Assembly: GCF_015864665.1 (NCBI RefSeq)
Contig: NZ_JADYWU010000002.1
Coordinates: forward strand, 598,213 to 662,212
Direction of reading: 5' to 3'
DNA: 64,000 bases
Source of the DNA: Salinibacterium sp. SWN167
GTDB lineage: Bacteria; Actinomycetota; Actinomycetes; Actinomycetales; Microbacteriaceae
Below are positions 8,754-16,622 of the stretch, in pieces. The notes beneath the pieces are model-generated. The model had not been told where the DNA came from and searched no databases. It was given only the letters and a program-made list of their open reading frames with translations. Every line of letters starts with the position of its first letter. Within the stretch, counting starts at the first letter, position 1. A program made the translations under genes and the position numbers.

Positions 8754-9616
8754 CTCACCGCATCGGCGTCGTTTCTCTAACTCAAGGAAAGCGCCCCGAC
8801 GACCTCGCGCGCGGCCTTGCCTCGCTGCAGGCGCAGAAGGGCGTTGAACTCGACATCATCGTGGTGGGCAACGGCTGGAACCCAACGGGGCTTCCGGATG
8901 CCGTACGCGGCCTTCACCTCGACGCCAACCTGGGCATTCCCGCGGGCCGCAATCGCGGTGTCGAGCACGTGCAGGGTGACTGGATTTTCTTCCTCGACGA
9001 CGATGCAAGCATCCCGTCACCGACGTTCCTCAGCGACGCTGTCGAGATCATGCAGGCTGACCCGAGCATTGGGTTGCTGCAGCCGCGCGTAGAGGATGCT
9101 GAGGGCAAAGAGAACCCGCGACGCTGGATTCCGCGCATTCGCAAGGGTGACCCGCGGCATCCGAGTGATGTGTTTTCCGTCTGGGAGGGCGCCGTGTTGA
9201 TGCCGCGTCCACTCTTCGACGAGATCGGTGGGTGGGGCGATCCCTACTTCTATGCCCACGAAGGCATAGAGCTCGCCTGGCGAGTGTGGGGTGCCGGCAA
9301 ACGCGCTTGGTACGCCGGAAACTTGGTGGCGAATCATCCGGCAATCGATCCGGCGCGCCACAGCTACTACTACCGCCTCAATGCCCGCAACCGGGTCTGG
9401 TTGGCCAAGCGCAACCTGCCGGTGCTGTTGGTGCCAATCTATGTTGCCAGCTGGACCGCAATTCAGGTCCTGCGTGCAGCGAAGAACCCGGTGGGCATGC
9501 GTGCCTGGTGGGGTGGCTGGTTTGCTGGTTGGCGAGAGAACCCCGGCGGCCGCCGAAGCATAAGCTGGGCGACCGTGGCGCGGATGGCGCGTGCCGGACG
9601 CCCTCCAGTGATCTAA
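8750..9616 (+). CDS. GT2 family glycosyltransferase (rhamnosyltransferase-like)
   Basis: A 288-residue soluble or peripheral GT-A glycosyltransferase. IGVVSLTQGKR at the N-terminus, DIIVVGNGWNP, NLGIPAGRNRGVEH and FFLDDDASIPS (metal/NDP-sugar DxD region) are typical of WbbL/rhamnosyltransferase-like GT2 enzymes. The C-terminal part holds GGWGDPYFYAHEGIELAWRVW, the acceptor/catalytic segment of this group. Its ATG overlaps the TGA of the upstream phosphatidyltransferase gene. It is the last gene of the run and is followed by a bidirectional terminator. Donor sugar and acceptor cannot be deduced. Confidence 0.88.
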   Translation: MTHRIGVVSLTQGKRPDDLARGLASLQAQKGVELDIIVVGNGWNPTGLPDAVRGLHLDANLGIPAGRNRGVEHVQGDWIFFLDDDASIPSPTFLSDAVEIMQADPSIGLLQPRVEDAEGKENPRRWIPRIRKGDPRHPSDVFSVWEGAVLMPRPLFDEIGGWGDPYFYAHEGIELAWRVWGAGKRAWYAGNLVANHPAIDPARHSYYYRLNARNRVWLAKRNLPVLLVPIYVASWTAIQVLRAAKNPVGMRAWWGGWFAGWRENPGGRRSISWATVARMARAGRPPVI

Positions 9617-9639
9617 CCCAACCCGCTCGCGTTAACGCA

Positions 9640-9673
9640 CGAACGGCGTCCTGCTTTCGCAGAACGCCGTTCG
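9640..9673. terminator. bidirectional hairpin terminator
   Basis: CGAACGGCGT at 9640-9649 and ACGCCGTTCG at 9664-9673 form a perfect ten-base stem around a small loop that itself contains CTG/CAG. It lies between the convergent GT2 and DEAD-box helicase genes and can serve both. Confidence 0.8.
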
Positions 9674-9684
9674 TCGGTGTGGAT

Positions 9685-11619
9685 TTAGTACTTGGTACGA
9701 GGCTTGCGCGTCGGACGGTCTTCGTAGCGGTTGCCACTGTCGCGCGATGTGTTGTCGCGACCGGCGTCGTTCCGGGGTGCAGAATCGCGGTTGTTGTAGC
9801 CGCGTGATTCCTCACGTTCGCGGTTGGCGCGAGCGCCACCCTCGAATGAGCGATCGCGGCTGGGGTACTTGCCGTCTCCGCCTCGCGCGCCGCCGCCGTT
9901 TGCCTTGCGGTCGGGAGCGATCTCGATCAGCTTGCCGCTGATGCGGGTGTCGCGCAGTCGTTCCAACACATCTTTCGACATGTCGGCGGGCAACTCGACG
10001 AGCGAGAAGTCCGGACGAATCTGAATGTGACCGAAGTCGTCGCGGCTGAGACCACCCTCGTTGGCGAGAGCGCCAACGATCTGGCGGGGCTCAACGCGCT
10101 GACGCTTGCCGACCTCAATGCGGTAGGCAGCCATCGGCTTGGTCGAACGGGGGCGACGCTCGGGGCGGTCGCCACGATCTCCGCCGCGTTCTCCGCCACG
10201 CTCGGGGCGATCGGTGCGTGCCTTGCGGTCATCACGTTCGATGAAGCGCTGGGCGCGTTCCTCTTCTGCCGACAGCAACAGGGGAGTCTCGCCCTGGGCT
10301 ACAACGGCAAGAGCGGCTGCAACATCCGCTTCAGGAATATCGTGGTGTTCAACGTAGTGAGCGATGATGTCGCGGAAGGCTGAAATGCGCGGCTGCTGGT
10401 TAAGCGCTTCAGTGATGGCGTCGTCAAAGCGTGTGAGTCGCGTGGAGTTGACGTCTTCAACCGAAGGAAGCTGCATCTGAGTGAGCGGCTGGCGCGTGGC
10501 CTTCTCGATGGCGGTCAGCAGTCGACGCTCGCGAGGAGTGACGAAGCTGATAGCCGAACCGCTGCGACCGGCGCGGCCCGTGCGACCAATGCGGTGCACG
10601 TACGACTCGGTGTCGACGGGGATGTCGAAGTTCACGACGTGGCTGATGCGGTCAACGTCGAGTCCACGAGCTGCAACGTCGGTGGCTACGAGGATGTCGA
10701 GCTTGCCGGACTTGAGTTGGTTGACGGTGCGCTCGCGCTGAGCCTGAGCCACGTCACCGCTGATGGCGGCGGCCGAGTAACCACGGGCGCGCAGCTTCTC
10801 AGCCAAGTTTTCGGTTTCGCTCTTGGTGCGAACGAAGACGATCATTCCCTCGAAGTTTTCGACCTCGAGGATGCGGGTGAGCGCATCGACCTTTTGCGGG
10901 TACGAGACGACGAGGTATCGCTGGCTCGTGTTTGCCGAGGTGGTGGTCTGCGACTTGACCGTAATTTCTTCGGCGTTGTTCAGGTACTTCTTGGAGATGC
11001 GGCGGATCTGTGCCGGCATCGTCGCGGAGAAGAGTGCAACCTGCTTGTCGTCAGGGGTATCGGCGAGGATCGTCTCGACGTCTTCGGCGAAGCCCATCTT
11101 GAGCATTTCGTCGGCCTCATCGAGAACCAAGTACTTGAGCTCGGAGAGGTCGAGGGTGCCCTTGGCGAGGTGGTCCATGATGCGGCCGGGGGTACCGACT
11201 ACAACGTGAACGCCGCGGCGCAGGGCCGACAGCTGAACGCCGTAGGCCTGCCCGCCGTAAACGGGGAGCACGTGCACGCCACGCATGTGGGTGGCGTACT
11301 TCTCGAACGCCTCACACACCTGCAACGCGAGCTCGCGGGTGGGGGAGAGCACGAGCGCTTGTGGCTTGCTCTGGGATACATCGAGGCGCGAGAGAATCGG
11401 CAGCGCGAAGGCTGCGGTCTTTCCCGTGCCGGTCTGGGCCAGGCCGACTACGTCGCGCCCTTCCAGAAGAGTAGGAATAGTGGCTGCTTGGATAGCCGAA
11501 GGCGTCTCGTAGCCAATGTCACGAACCGCTTTCAATACCGCATCGCTGAGAGCGAGGTCGGAGAAAGTGATCGCGGTCTCGGTGGTATCAGACGGTGCGG
11601 TTGAATCAGAATCGGTCAT
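9685..11619 (-). CDS. deaD: DEAD-box ATP-dependent RNA helicase (DeaD/CsdA type)
   Basis: A 644-residue RNA helicase. In order it has the Q-motif (ETPSAIQ), motif I AQTGTGKT, Ia PTRELALQ, Ib TPGRI, II DEAD, III SAT and VI HRIGRTGRAGR, so the two RecA domains are complete. A dimerisation-like linker follows, then a DbpA-type RNA-binding domain (KPMAAYRIEVGKRQRVEPRQ ... IRPDFSLVELP) and a Arg/Gly/Asn-rich disordered tail. Such enzymes unwind structured RNA in ribosome assembly and mRNA decay, especially in the cold. It is transcribed alone, between envelope-polymer genes, with the shared terminator at its 3' end. Confidence 0.95.
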   Translation of the reverse strand: MTDSDSTAPSDTTETAITFSDLALSDAVLKAVRDIGYETPSAIQAATIPTLLEGRDVVGLAQTGTGKTAAFALPILSRLDVSQSKPQALVLSPTRELALQVCEAFEKYATHMRGVHVLPVYGGQAYGVQLSALRRGVHVVVGTPGRIMDHLAKGTLDLSELKYLVLDEADEMLKMGFAEDVETILADTPDDKQVALFSATMPAQIRRISKKYLNNAEEITVKSQTTTSANTSQRYLVVSYPQKVDALTRILEVENFEGMIVFVRTKSETENLAEKLRARGYSAAAISGDVAQAQRERTVNQLKSGKLDILVATDVAARGLDVDRISHVVNFDIPVDTESYVHRIGRTGRAGRSGSAISFVTPRERRLLTAIEKATRQPLTQMQLPSVEDVNSTRLTRFDDAITEALNQQPRISAFRDIIAHYVEHHDIPEADVAAALAVVAQGETPLLLSAEEERAQRFIERDDRKARTDRPERGGERGGDRGDRPERRPRSTKPMAAYRIEVGKRQRVEPRQIVGALANEGGLSRDDFGHIQIRPDFSLVELPADMSKDVLERLRDTRISGKLIEIAPDRKANGGGARGGDGKYPSRDRSFEGGARANREREESRGYNNRDSAPRNDAGRDNTSRDSGNRYEDRPTRKPRTKY

Positions 11620-11810
11620 TCTATCAATCGTACCTCTATAATCCCCAAAATCCTGCGGTTCTCAGCGGTCTCGCCGGGTAGGAGCCTCCGAGGGGAGGGC
11701 AGGTACTATCGAAACAGCGGTCCAACCACCTGCCGTTGGATCAGCATCGGCTCGATAACGGTGCGGCAGGTGAGGCGTTGTATCGACCCTCCGATGATTT
11801 GATTGTGACC

Positions 11811-13106
11811 ATGGCGCTACTGAAAGACTTCATAACAGCACGCAAGGTGGCGCGCTCAATGTTGCGCTCTCGCCGTAATCGGCGTCGTGTGGCGAACCTC
11901 ATGGACGAGCATCCGCTGCCCGTTCCTGGTTCAGTGAGCATCGCGGTCTACTTCGCTGATACCAAGGTCAATCTTTACCAAATGCGGCAGTGGTATGCCC
12001 CGCTAGCCGAGCTCTCGAAGAGTTTTCCGGTAGCGATCATTTCGCGGTCACCGAGTTCAGTGCTGGCGTTGTGGGATGAAGCGCCGGTTCCCACCGCGTA
12101 TTTGCGTCGAGTTTCTGAGCTTGAGCAGTTTGTGGCCGAGCAACCGTTGAAGATCATCTTCTACGTCAACCAGAACGCCAAAAACTTCCAGATGTTCCGC
12201 TACGGCCACATGTGGCACGTTTTCATCAACCACGGTGAGAGCGACAAGATGTACATGACGACAAACCAGTTCAAAGCCTACGATTTCAGCCTTGTGGCTG
12301 GAGATGCCGCACTCGATCGTTTGAGCTACAAGCTCTGGGATTTCGACGTCACCAAGAAGGCAATCCCGATTGGGCGCCCCCAGGCCGACCATTTCGCCGG
12401 AGAGCTGCCCTACACGCCAGACGACCGCACCGTCGTGCTCTACGCCCCGACGTGGGAGGGCGATCGCGACGCTGCCGCTTACGGTTCCGTAGCTAGTCAT
12501 GGAGTTGCCTTGACGAACGCAGTTCTCGCGAGCGACAAGCACCGCCTGATTTATCGCCCGCACCCCCGTAGTGGTGTTGTAGACCCTGAATACAAGCGCG
12601 CCAATATCGCGATCATCGCTGCGATTGCCGAGGCTAACGAGACTGACCCATCGGTGCAGCACATTTACGATGACGGCAAAGAAATGGGGTGGCAGCTGGT
12701 TGCAGCGGATGTCGCCATCACTGACGTCTCGGCGATGGTCTATGACCGGCTCGCCACCGGCAAACCGCTCATCGTCACGCGTCCGCTCTCCGAGCAGGCT
12801 GACATCGATGAGGGCGGCTACCTCGGAGCATGCGAGTGGTTACTCGCCGACCAGTCCGGTGACATCCTCTCGATCGCCGAGCGCGTGCAGTTCGACACTG
12901 AGGCGAAGGAACGCCTCGGCTATTGGGCTGAGCGTCACTTCGGTGACACCACTCCTGGTGCCGCGACTGCCCGCTTCCACGAGGCCGTTGAGTCGCTGGT
13001 GGCGCTGTGGCACCGGCACGCCCAGTTGCACATTGGCGATCGACCGTCGAGCGAAGCAGATCCTTTTGAGGATGACGACGACGACGAGTCTCCGTCCGTT
13101 GAATAG
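11811..13106 (+). CDS. CDP-glycerol glycerophosphotransferase family protein (TagF/TagB-like)
   Basis: About 431 residues. The C-terminal domain matches the CDP-glycerol:poly(glycerophosphate) glycerophosphotransferase family. Visible marks are HVFINHGESDK in the middle (the conserved H-x-x-H-G region), VVLYAPTWEG, IYRPHPRSG and the AITDVSAMVYD segment (D-x-S-S-x-x-x-D-like, here DVSAMVYD), which bind CDP-glycerol in TagF. It should transfer polyol phosphate from a CDP-activated donor onto a lipid-linked acceptor at the membrane. The N-terminus is basic (RSRRNRRR), suiting membrane binding. The start is uncertain: I use ATG 11811; a longer frame from 11736 is possible but has no clear Shine-Dalgarno. 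It ends with an Asp/Glu-rich tail. Confidence 0.85.
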   Translation: MALLKDFITARKVARSMLRSRRNRRRVANLMDEHPLPVPGSVSIAVYFADTKVNLYQMRQWYAPLAELSKSFPVAIISRSPSSVLALWDEAPVPTAYLRRVSELEQFVAEQPLKIIFYVNQNAKNFQMFRYGHMWHVFINHGESDKMYMTTNQFKAYDFSLVAGDAALDRLSYKLWDFDVTKKAIPIGRPQADHFAGELPYTPDDRTVVLYAPTWEGDRDAAAYGSVASHGVALTNAVLASDKHRLIYRPHPRSGVVDPEYKRANIAIIAAIAEANETDPSVQHIYDDGKEMGWQLVAADVAITDVSAMVYDRLATGKPLIVTRPLSEQADIDEGGYLGACEWLLADQSGDILSIAERVQFDTEAKERLGYWAERHFGDTTPGAATARFHEAVESLVALWHRHAQLHIGDRPSSEADPFEDDDDDESPSVE

Positions 13107-13111
13107 CTGAT

Positions 13112-13954
13112 CTAGGGCTGGTCGTCGCTCTCGAGCTCAACCCATCCTTGGCGTTTGCGTCGCTGTGGCAGTTGCGGCAACTTGGGTAGCGTCGGTAGCT
13201 TCTTACGTTCGCCGCGCACCTTCGGCGTCTTGGCTGCCTTAGGGAGCGCAATCACGGGCTCAAGCCACGACGGCAGCGTTGCCGGTGCCGGCCCAAAGCC
13301 TTGGCGCGCTGAGCGAATAATCTGGCGGCCCAGAATGTTGTTCCCGCCACCGCCGATCACCGCTCCAATGCCGAAGGGCATGAGGCGACCCACGATGTTG
13401 GTTCCTTGGGCGGCTGCATACCGTTTGAGGAAGGTGTGCTTGATTCGGTCCGCTATCGGTCCCATGAGCGTGGTCGGCAGGCCTTTGGCAAGGGTTTCGC
13501 CCCAATAGGCGGAGCGTGCAACGCCGGTGCCGCTGGCTTGAGCGGCCAGTTGTTTCACGAGGTCGCTGCCGGCGGTGCCGAGCACCATTGTCATGACGAG
13601 CGCGCGTGCGCGGTCGGGGTCATCGACGACGATGCCGTGCACTTCAGTGACCGATTGAGCAAAGAGCGCGCTGGCCTCAAGAAACCCGGCGGTCTCAACA
13701 CTCGAGAGCGCGAGCGAGGTTCCGGTGCCGACGGCGGGGATGGCGGCACTCGCCCCGACGAGGGCGCCACCGGTGGTGACGGCGGCTAGGTAGCGGCGCT
13801 CCAGAACGGCAATAATCTCATCCGGAGTCGCGTGTAGTTTGCTGCGACGGATGCTGCGGATGTGGGCCAATACGACGGGACGCTGCACGGTGAGCACCCG
13901 GTCGATTCCGCGCACCACCATGGGGTGGGAGGTGCTCACTTCGCTCTTAGCCAT
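13112..13954 (-). CDS. conserved hypothetical protein with Gly/Ala-rich hydrophobic segments
   Basis: A 280-residue protein of unknown function. Residues about 55-90 form a hydrophobic Ala/Gly-rich stretch (GGALVGASAAIPAVGTGTS) and another lies around 195-215 (GIGAVIGGGGNN). The C-terminus is Pro/Lys/Arg-rich (PKVRGERKKLPTLPKLPQLP). The pattern suggests a membrane-associated protein with re-entrant or amphipathic helices, vaguely EcsC-like, but I cannot assign it. It is convergent with the TagF-like gene (five bases between stops) and is separated by 76 bp from the downstream ABC exporter genes on the same strand, so it may not belong to the polymer pathway. Confidence 0.6.
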   Translation of the reverse strand: MAKSEVSTSHPMVVRGIDRVLTVQRPVVLAHIRSIRRSKLHATPDEIIAVLERRYLAAVTTGGALVGASAAIPAVGTGTSLALSSVETAGFLEASALFAQSVTEVHGIVVDDPDRARALVMTMVLGTAGSDLVKQLAAQASGTGVARSAYWGETLAKGLPTTLMGPIADRIKHTFLKRYAAAQGTNIVGRLMPFGIGAVIGGGGNNILGRQIIRSARQGFGPAPATLPSWLEPVIALPKAAKTPKVRGERKKLPTLPKLPQLPQRRKRQGWVELESDDQP

Positions 13955-14030
13955 ACTTTTAACCGTACCTGAGGAACTCTGGCGGCACCCCGGGAGCTGG
14001 GCAGCCGTTGAGCAACCGTGACGTTGACGC

Positions 14031-14783
14031 CTAGTTGGCTAATGAGGAGCCGTAGTCCTCGTTGTAGCGCGCGAGCACATCGTCGATGGGGCCGTCGAGC
14101 ACGAGCTCACCTTTGTCGAGGTAGAGGCCTCGCGTGCAGAAGTGGCGAAGGTCACGCTCGTTGTGGGAGACGAAGAAGAGCGTGCGGCCACCCTTCAAGA
14201 GTTCCTCGATGCGGCGGTAACACTTCTCGCGAAAGGCCTTGTCGCCAACGGCGAGAACTTCGTCCACCAAAATGATGGGTTCCTCGAGGCGTGAGATCAC
14301 GGCGAAGGCAATGCGCACGCGCATCCCGCTCGAAAGATGCTTGTAGGGAGTATCGACAAAACGTTCGATTTCGGCGAACTCGATGATCTCCTCGAAGCGT
14401 TCGTTGATCTCGCGCTTGGTCATGCCGTGCAGGCCCGCCGTGAGGTACACGTTCTCGCGAACGCTCAAGTCGTCCACGAATCCACCTGTGATCTCGATGA
14501 GCGGGGCGACGCCTTCTCCAACATGCACGGTGCCTTCGTCAGCCAGCATTACCTCGGCCACGAGTTTGAGCAGCGTGGACTTGCCTTGACCGTTGCGGCC
14601 AACAACACCGATGGCCTCACCGGCGGTGACGTCGAAACTGACGTTACGAAGAGCCCAAAACTCGTCGGCGCGGGCACGACGCTTGCGCCCAGCAAAGAGG
14701 TCTTTGAAGCTGCGGCGTGAGCGCCGGTTGAGACGAAAGCGGATGCCGGCGTCGTCAACCCGAATTACGTGGTTGTCGCTCAT
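14031..14783 (-). CDS. polysaccharide/teichoic acid export ABC transporter ATPase (Wzt/TagH-like)
   Basis: A 250-residue ATPase. Walker A GRNGQGKST is at 62-70, followed by a Q-loop-like ITGGFVDDLSVREN, the signature LSSGMRVRIAFA, Walker B PIILVDEVLAVGD and the H-loop in FFVSHNERDLR. The N-terminal extension before the ATPase fold and the VDEVLAVGD sequence are hallmarks of the ABC-2 polysaccharide/polyol-phosphate exporters. It lacks the C-terminal carbohydrate-binding domain of long Wzt proteins. Its start overlaps the permease stop by one base. The complex should flip a lipid-linked polymer across the membrane. Confidence 0.92.
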   Translation of the reverse strand: MSDNHVIRVDDAGIRFRLNRRSRRSFKDLFAGRKRRARADEFWALRNVSFDVTAGEAIGVVGRNGQGKSTLLKLVAEVMLADEGTVHVGEGVAPLIEITGGFVDDLSVRENVYLTAGLHGMTKREINERFEEIIEFAEIERFVDTPYKHLSSGMRVRIAFAVISRLEEPIILVDEVLAVGDKAFREKCYRRIEELLKGGRTLFFVSHNERDLRHFCTRGLYLDKGELVLDGPIDDVLARYNEDYGSSLAN

Positions 14784-15622
14784 TAGATCTCCTTCAGTAC
14801 GGCACGCTCGGTGCGCGTGAAGACAAGGATTCCGACCGCAACAAGGATCAGGCTCATGAGCGTTCCGATGATGACGGCGTACCAGTCGAGTTGCTCAGGG
14901 AAGAACGCTGCCCGATAGAGCGAAAAGATTCCCGCAAGCGGGTTGAAGGCGGCGAGGCCATCGAGGCCCAGCTTTTCCAAATCGGGGATGCCGTAAATGA
15001 TGGGGGAGGCATAGAACAGAAAGCGCAGCGCGAGCTTGGTTGCTCGCTCAAGGTCGCGGAAGAACACCACCAGTGGCGCAACGATCAGGCCAATGCCGAT
15101 CGTGAGCACCGCCTGAAGTAGCACGCCAAGCGCGAAGTACACTGCTTCCCAGTGCAGCACTGCGCCGGTCGCGATAGCGAAGAATGCGAGTACTGGAAGG
15201 CTCGCTATGAACTCAATCCCCTTGGAGAGCACGAGCCGGGCAACCCAGATAGTGCGAGGGATTTTGGTGGATCGGATGAGTTTTGCCTCACGCAGGTACG
15301 CACGCGTGGCATCCGAGACGGCGCCGTTGAACCACATCCAGGGCAAGAGCGCACAGAGGAGGAACACGATGTAGGGCTGCTCGCCCACAGCCTTGTCAAA
15401 GACTTGGGTGAAAACGAACCAGTAAATGCCCGCCATGACCAGAGGGTCGAGAACGGACCACACATAGCCGAGGGCCGAGGTGGAATACCGCACGCGAAGG
15501 TCGCGCATTGTGAGCAACCAGAGAGTACGGCGATATCGGGTGAGAGGAGACCATGTAGGTCGCTCCAGTGCTGTGTTCGCCACGCCCCAATAGTAAACGG
15601 GCAATTCGACAATCAGCCGCAC
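14783..15622 (-). CDS. polysaccharide/teichoic acid export ABC transporter permease (Wzm/TagG-like)
   Basis: A 279-residue ABC-2 type permease with six predicted membrane helices. RTLWLLTMRDLRVRYSTSALG before helix 1 and YVWSVLDPLVMAGIYWFVF are the typical N-terminal coupling and first helix of TagG/Wzm proteins. The conserved LPWMWF and FFRDLERATKLALRFLFYASPIIY segments are present. The GTG at 15622 is used; a second GTG 13 codons downstream has a G-rich sequence before it and is an alternative. It is directly followed by the ATPase gene, and a hairpin separates it from the nucleotidyltransferase gene upstream. Confidence 0.92.
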   Translation of the reverse strand: MRLIVELPVYYWGVANTALERPTWSPLTRYRRTLWLLTMRDLRVRYSTSALGYVWSVLDPLVMAGIYWFVFTQVFDKAVGEQPYIVFLLCALLPWMWFNGAVSDATRAYLREAKLIRSTKIPRTIWVARLVLSKGIEFIASLPVLAFFAIATGAVLHWEAVYFALGVLLQAVLTIGIGLIVAPLVVFFRDLERATKLALRFLFYASPIIYGIPDLEKLGLDGLAAFNPLAGIFSLYRAAFFPEQLDWYAVIIGTLMSLILVAVGILVFTRTERAVLKEI

Positions 15623-15665
15623 TCATTCGCAGCAGCGTGAGCGATTCTTCACTTTAAGCAGCAAT

Positions 15666-15694
15666 GCCCGCCTCGCACTGAGTGCGAAGCGGGC
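15666..15694 (-). terminator. hairpin terminator after the nucleotidyltransferase gene
   Basis: GCCCGC.TCGCACT (15666-15679) pairs with AGTGCGA.GCGGGC (15681-15694) with one mismatch and a tight loop. It lies 35 bases past the nucleotidyltransferase stop and 44 bases before the permease start, so it may terminate the first gene or attenuate reading into the exporter. Confidence 0.65.
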
Positions 15695-15728
15695 AAATCT
15701 GGGGGGCTCAATCGAGCCACCTGTCTAG

Positions 15729-16421
15729 TTAGACGAAGAGGTTGGCACGCTCGAGGTCTTCAGCGAAGTCCACCTCGATGGCGTACAGGTCAGAAATGTC
15801 GACAGGTTCGATGAGCAAGCGATCCTCTTCGATAGCAAGCTCAATGCCGCGCTCGAAGTAGTCCTGGTCGCCAACCTTCTTGAGGTGACGTACCAGCGTT
15901 GCTTTGGCGTCGCGCGAAATGTAGTTGATGCCAACGGCCTCGCCCAGTCCGCCCTTGACGGTCTTGGAGAGTTCCTTGATGTAGCCCTCAGCGTCGGTCG
16001 TGTACTTGACTTCTTCGTCAGAGACCTTCGCGGTGTTGACGCTAACGAACGACTGGTCGCGAGCAACCATGGCGGCGGCACGCTCAAGAGCGGTCGGGTC
16101 GAAGACAACGTCGCCGTTCATCCAGAGAACTCCACCAGGAGCGGATGCCTGCAGCGCACGCATGAGGCTCTTCGAAGTGTTGGTCTGGTCGTACTGCTCG
16201 TTGTAGACGAACGATGCCTCAGGGAATGCTTCGATGATGTGCTCAAGCTTGTAGCCAACAACGATCGTGACCTTGGCGTTGTTGCCGAAAGCGTGACGAA
16301 TGTTGTCGAACTGCTGCTGCATGATGGTGCGGCCATCGCTGAGCTCAGTAAGCGGCTTCGGCAACGAGCGGCCCAAACGGCTGCCCATTCCGGCAGCTAA
16401 AATTACGACCTGTGTAGTCAT
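15729..16421 (-). CDS. nucleotidyltransferase, LicC-like sugar-phosphate/phosphoalcohol cytidylyltransferase
   Basis: A 230-residue NTP transferase. VVILAAGMGSRLGRSLPKPL at residues 4-23 is the nucleotide-binding loop with its Lys, VLWMNGDVVFDP is the metal-binding Asp region, and DLYAIEVDFAEDLERA at the end resembles the last helix of phosphocholine cytidylyltransferases and sugar-1-phosphate nucleotidyltransferases. It would make the activated donor (CDP-alcohol or NDP-sugar) used by the locus, which contains two CDP-alcohol-using families. The ATG at 16419-16421 is preceded by GGAG at good spacing; an upstream in-frame ATG would add 12 residues without support. Confidence 0.85.
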   Translation of the reverse strand: MTTQVVILAAGMGSRLGRSLPKPLTELSDGRTIMQQQFDNIRHAFGNNAKVTIVVGYKLEHIIEAFPEASFVYNEQYDQTNTSKSLMRALQASAPGGVLWMNGDVVFDPTALERAAAMVARDQSFVSVNTAKVSDEEVKYTTDAEGYIKELSKTVKGGLGEAVGINYISRDAKATLVRHLKKVGDQDYFERGIELAIEEDRLLIEPVDISDLYAIEVDFAEDLERANLFV

Positions 16422-16622
16422 GGTGGTCTCCTCAGTAGTTCTGGGGCTCGGGTTCAAGGTTCATGATTTACCTACTGTTAACCCGAGATTGGAAAAAACG
16501 ACACACCGTTGTGCGATAGTCAGGCTAACTGTGTCGGCCGAGAACTCCATAGATTTTGGAGGGTTGTTGCCTATTTGTGATGCAGGCTCATTCTCTGCGC
16601 ATCTGATTGGTAGGTTTGGACA

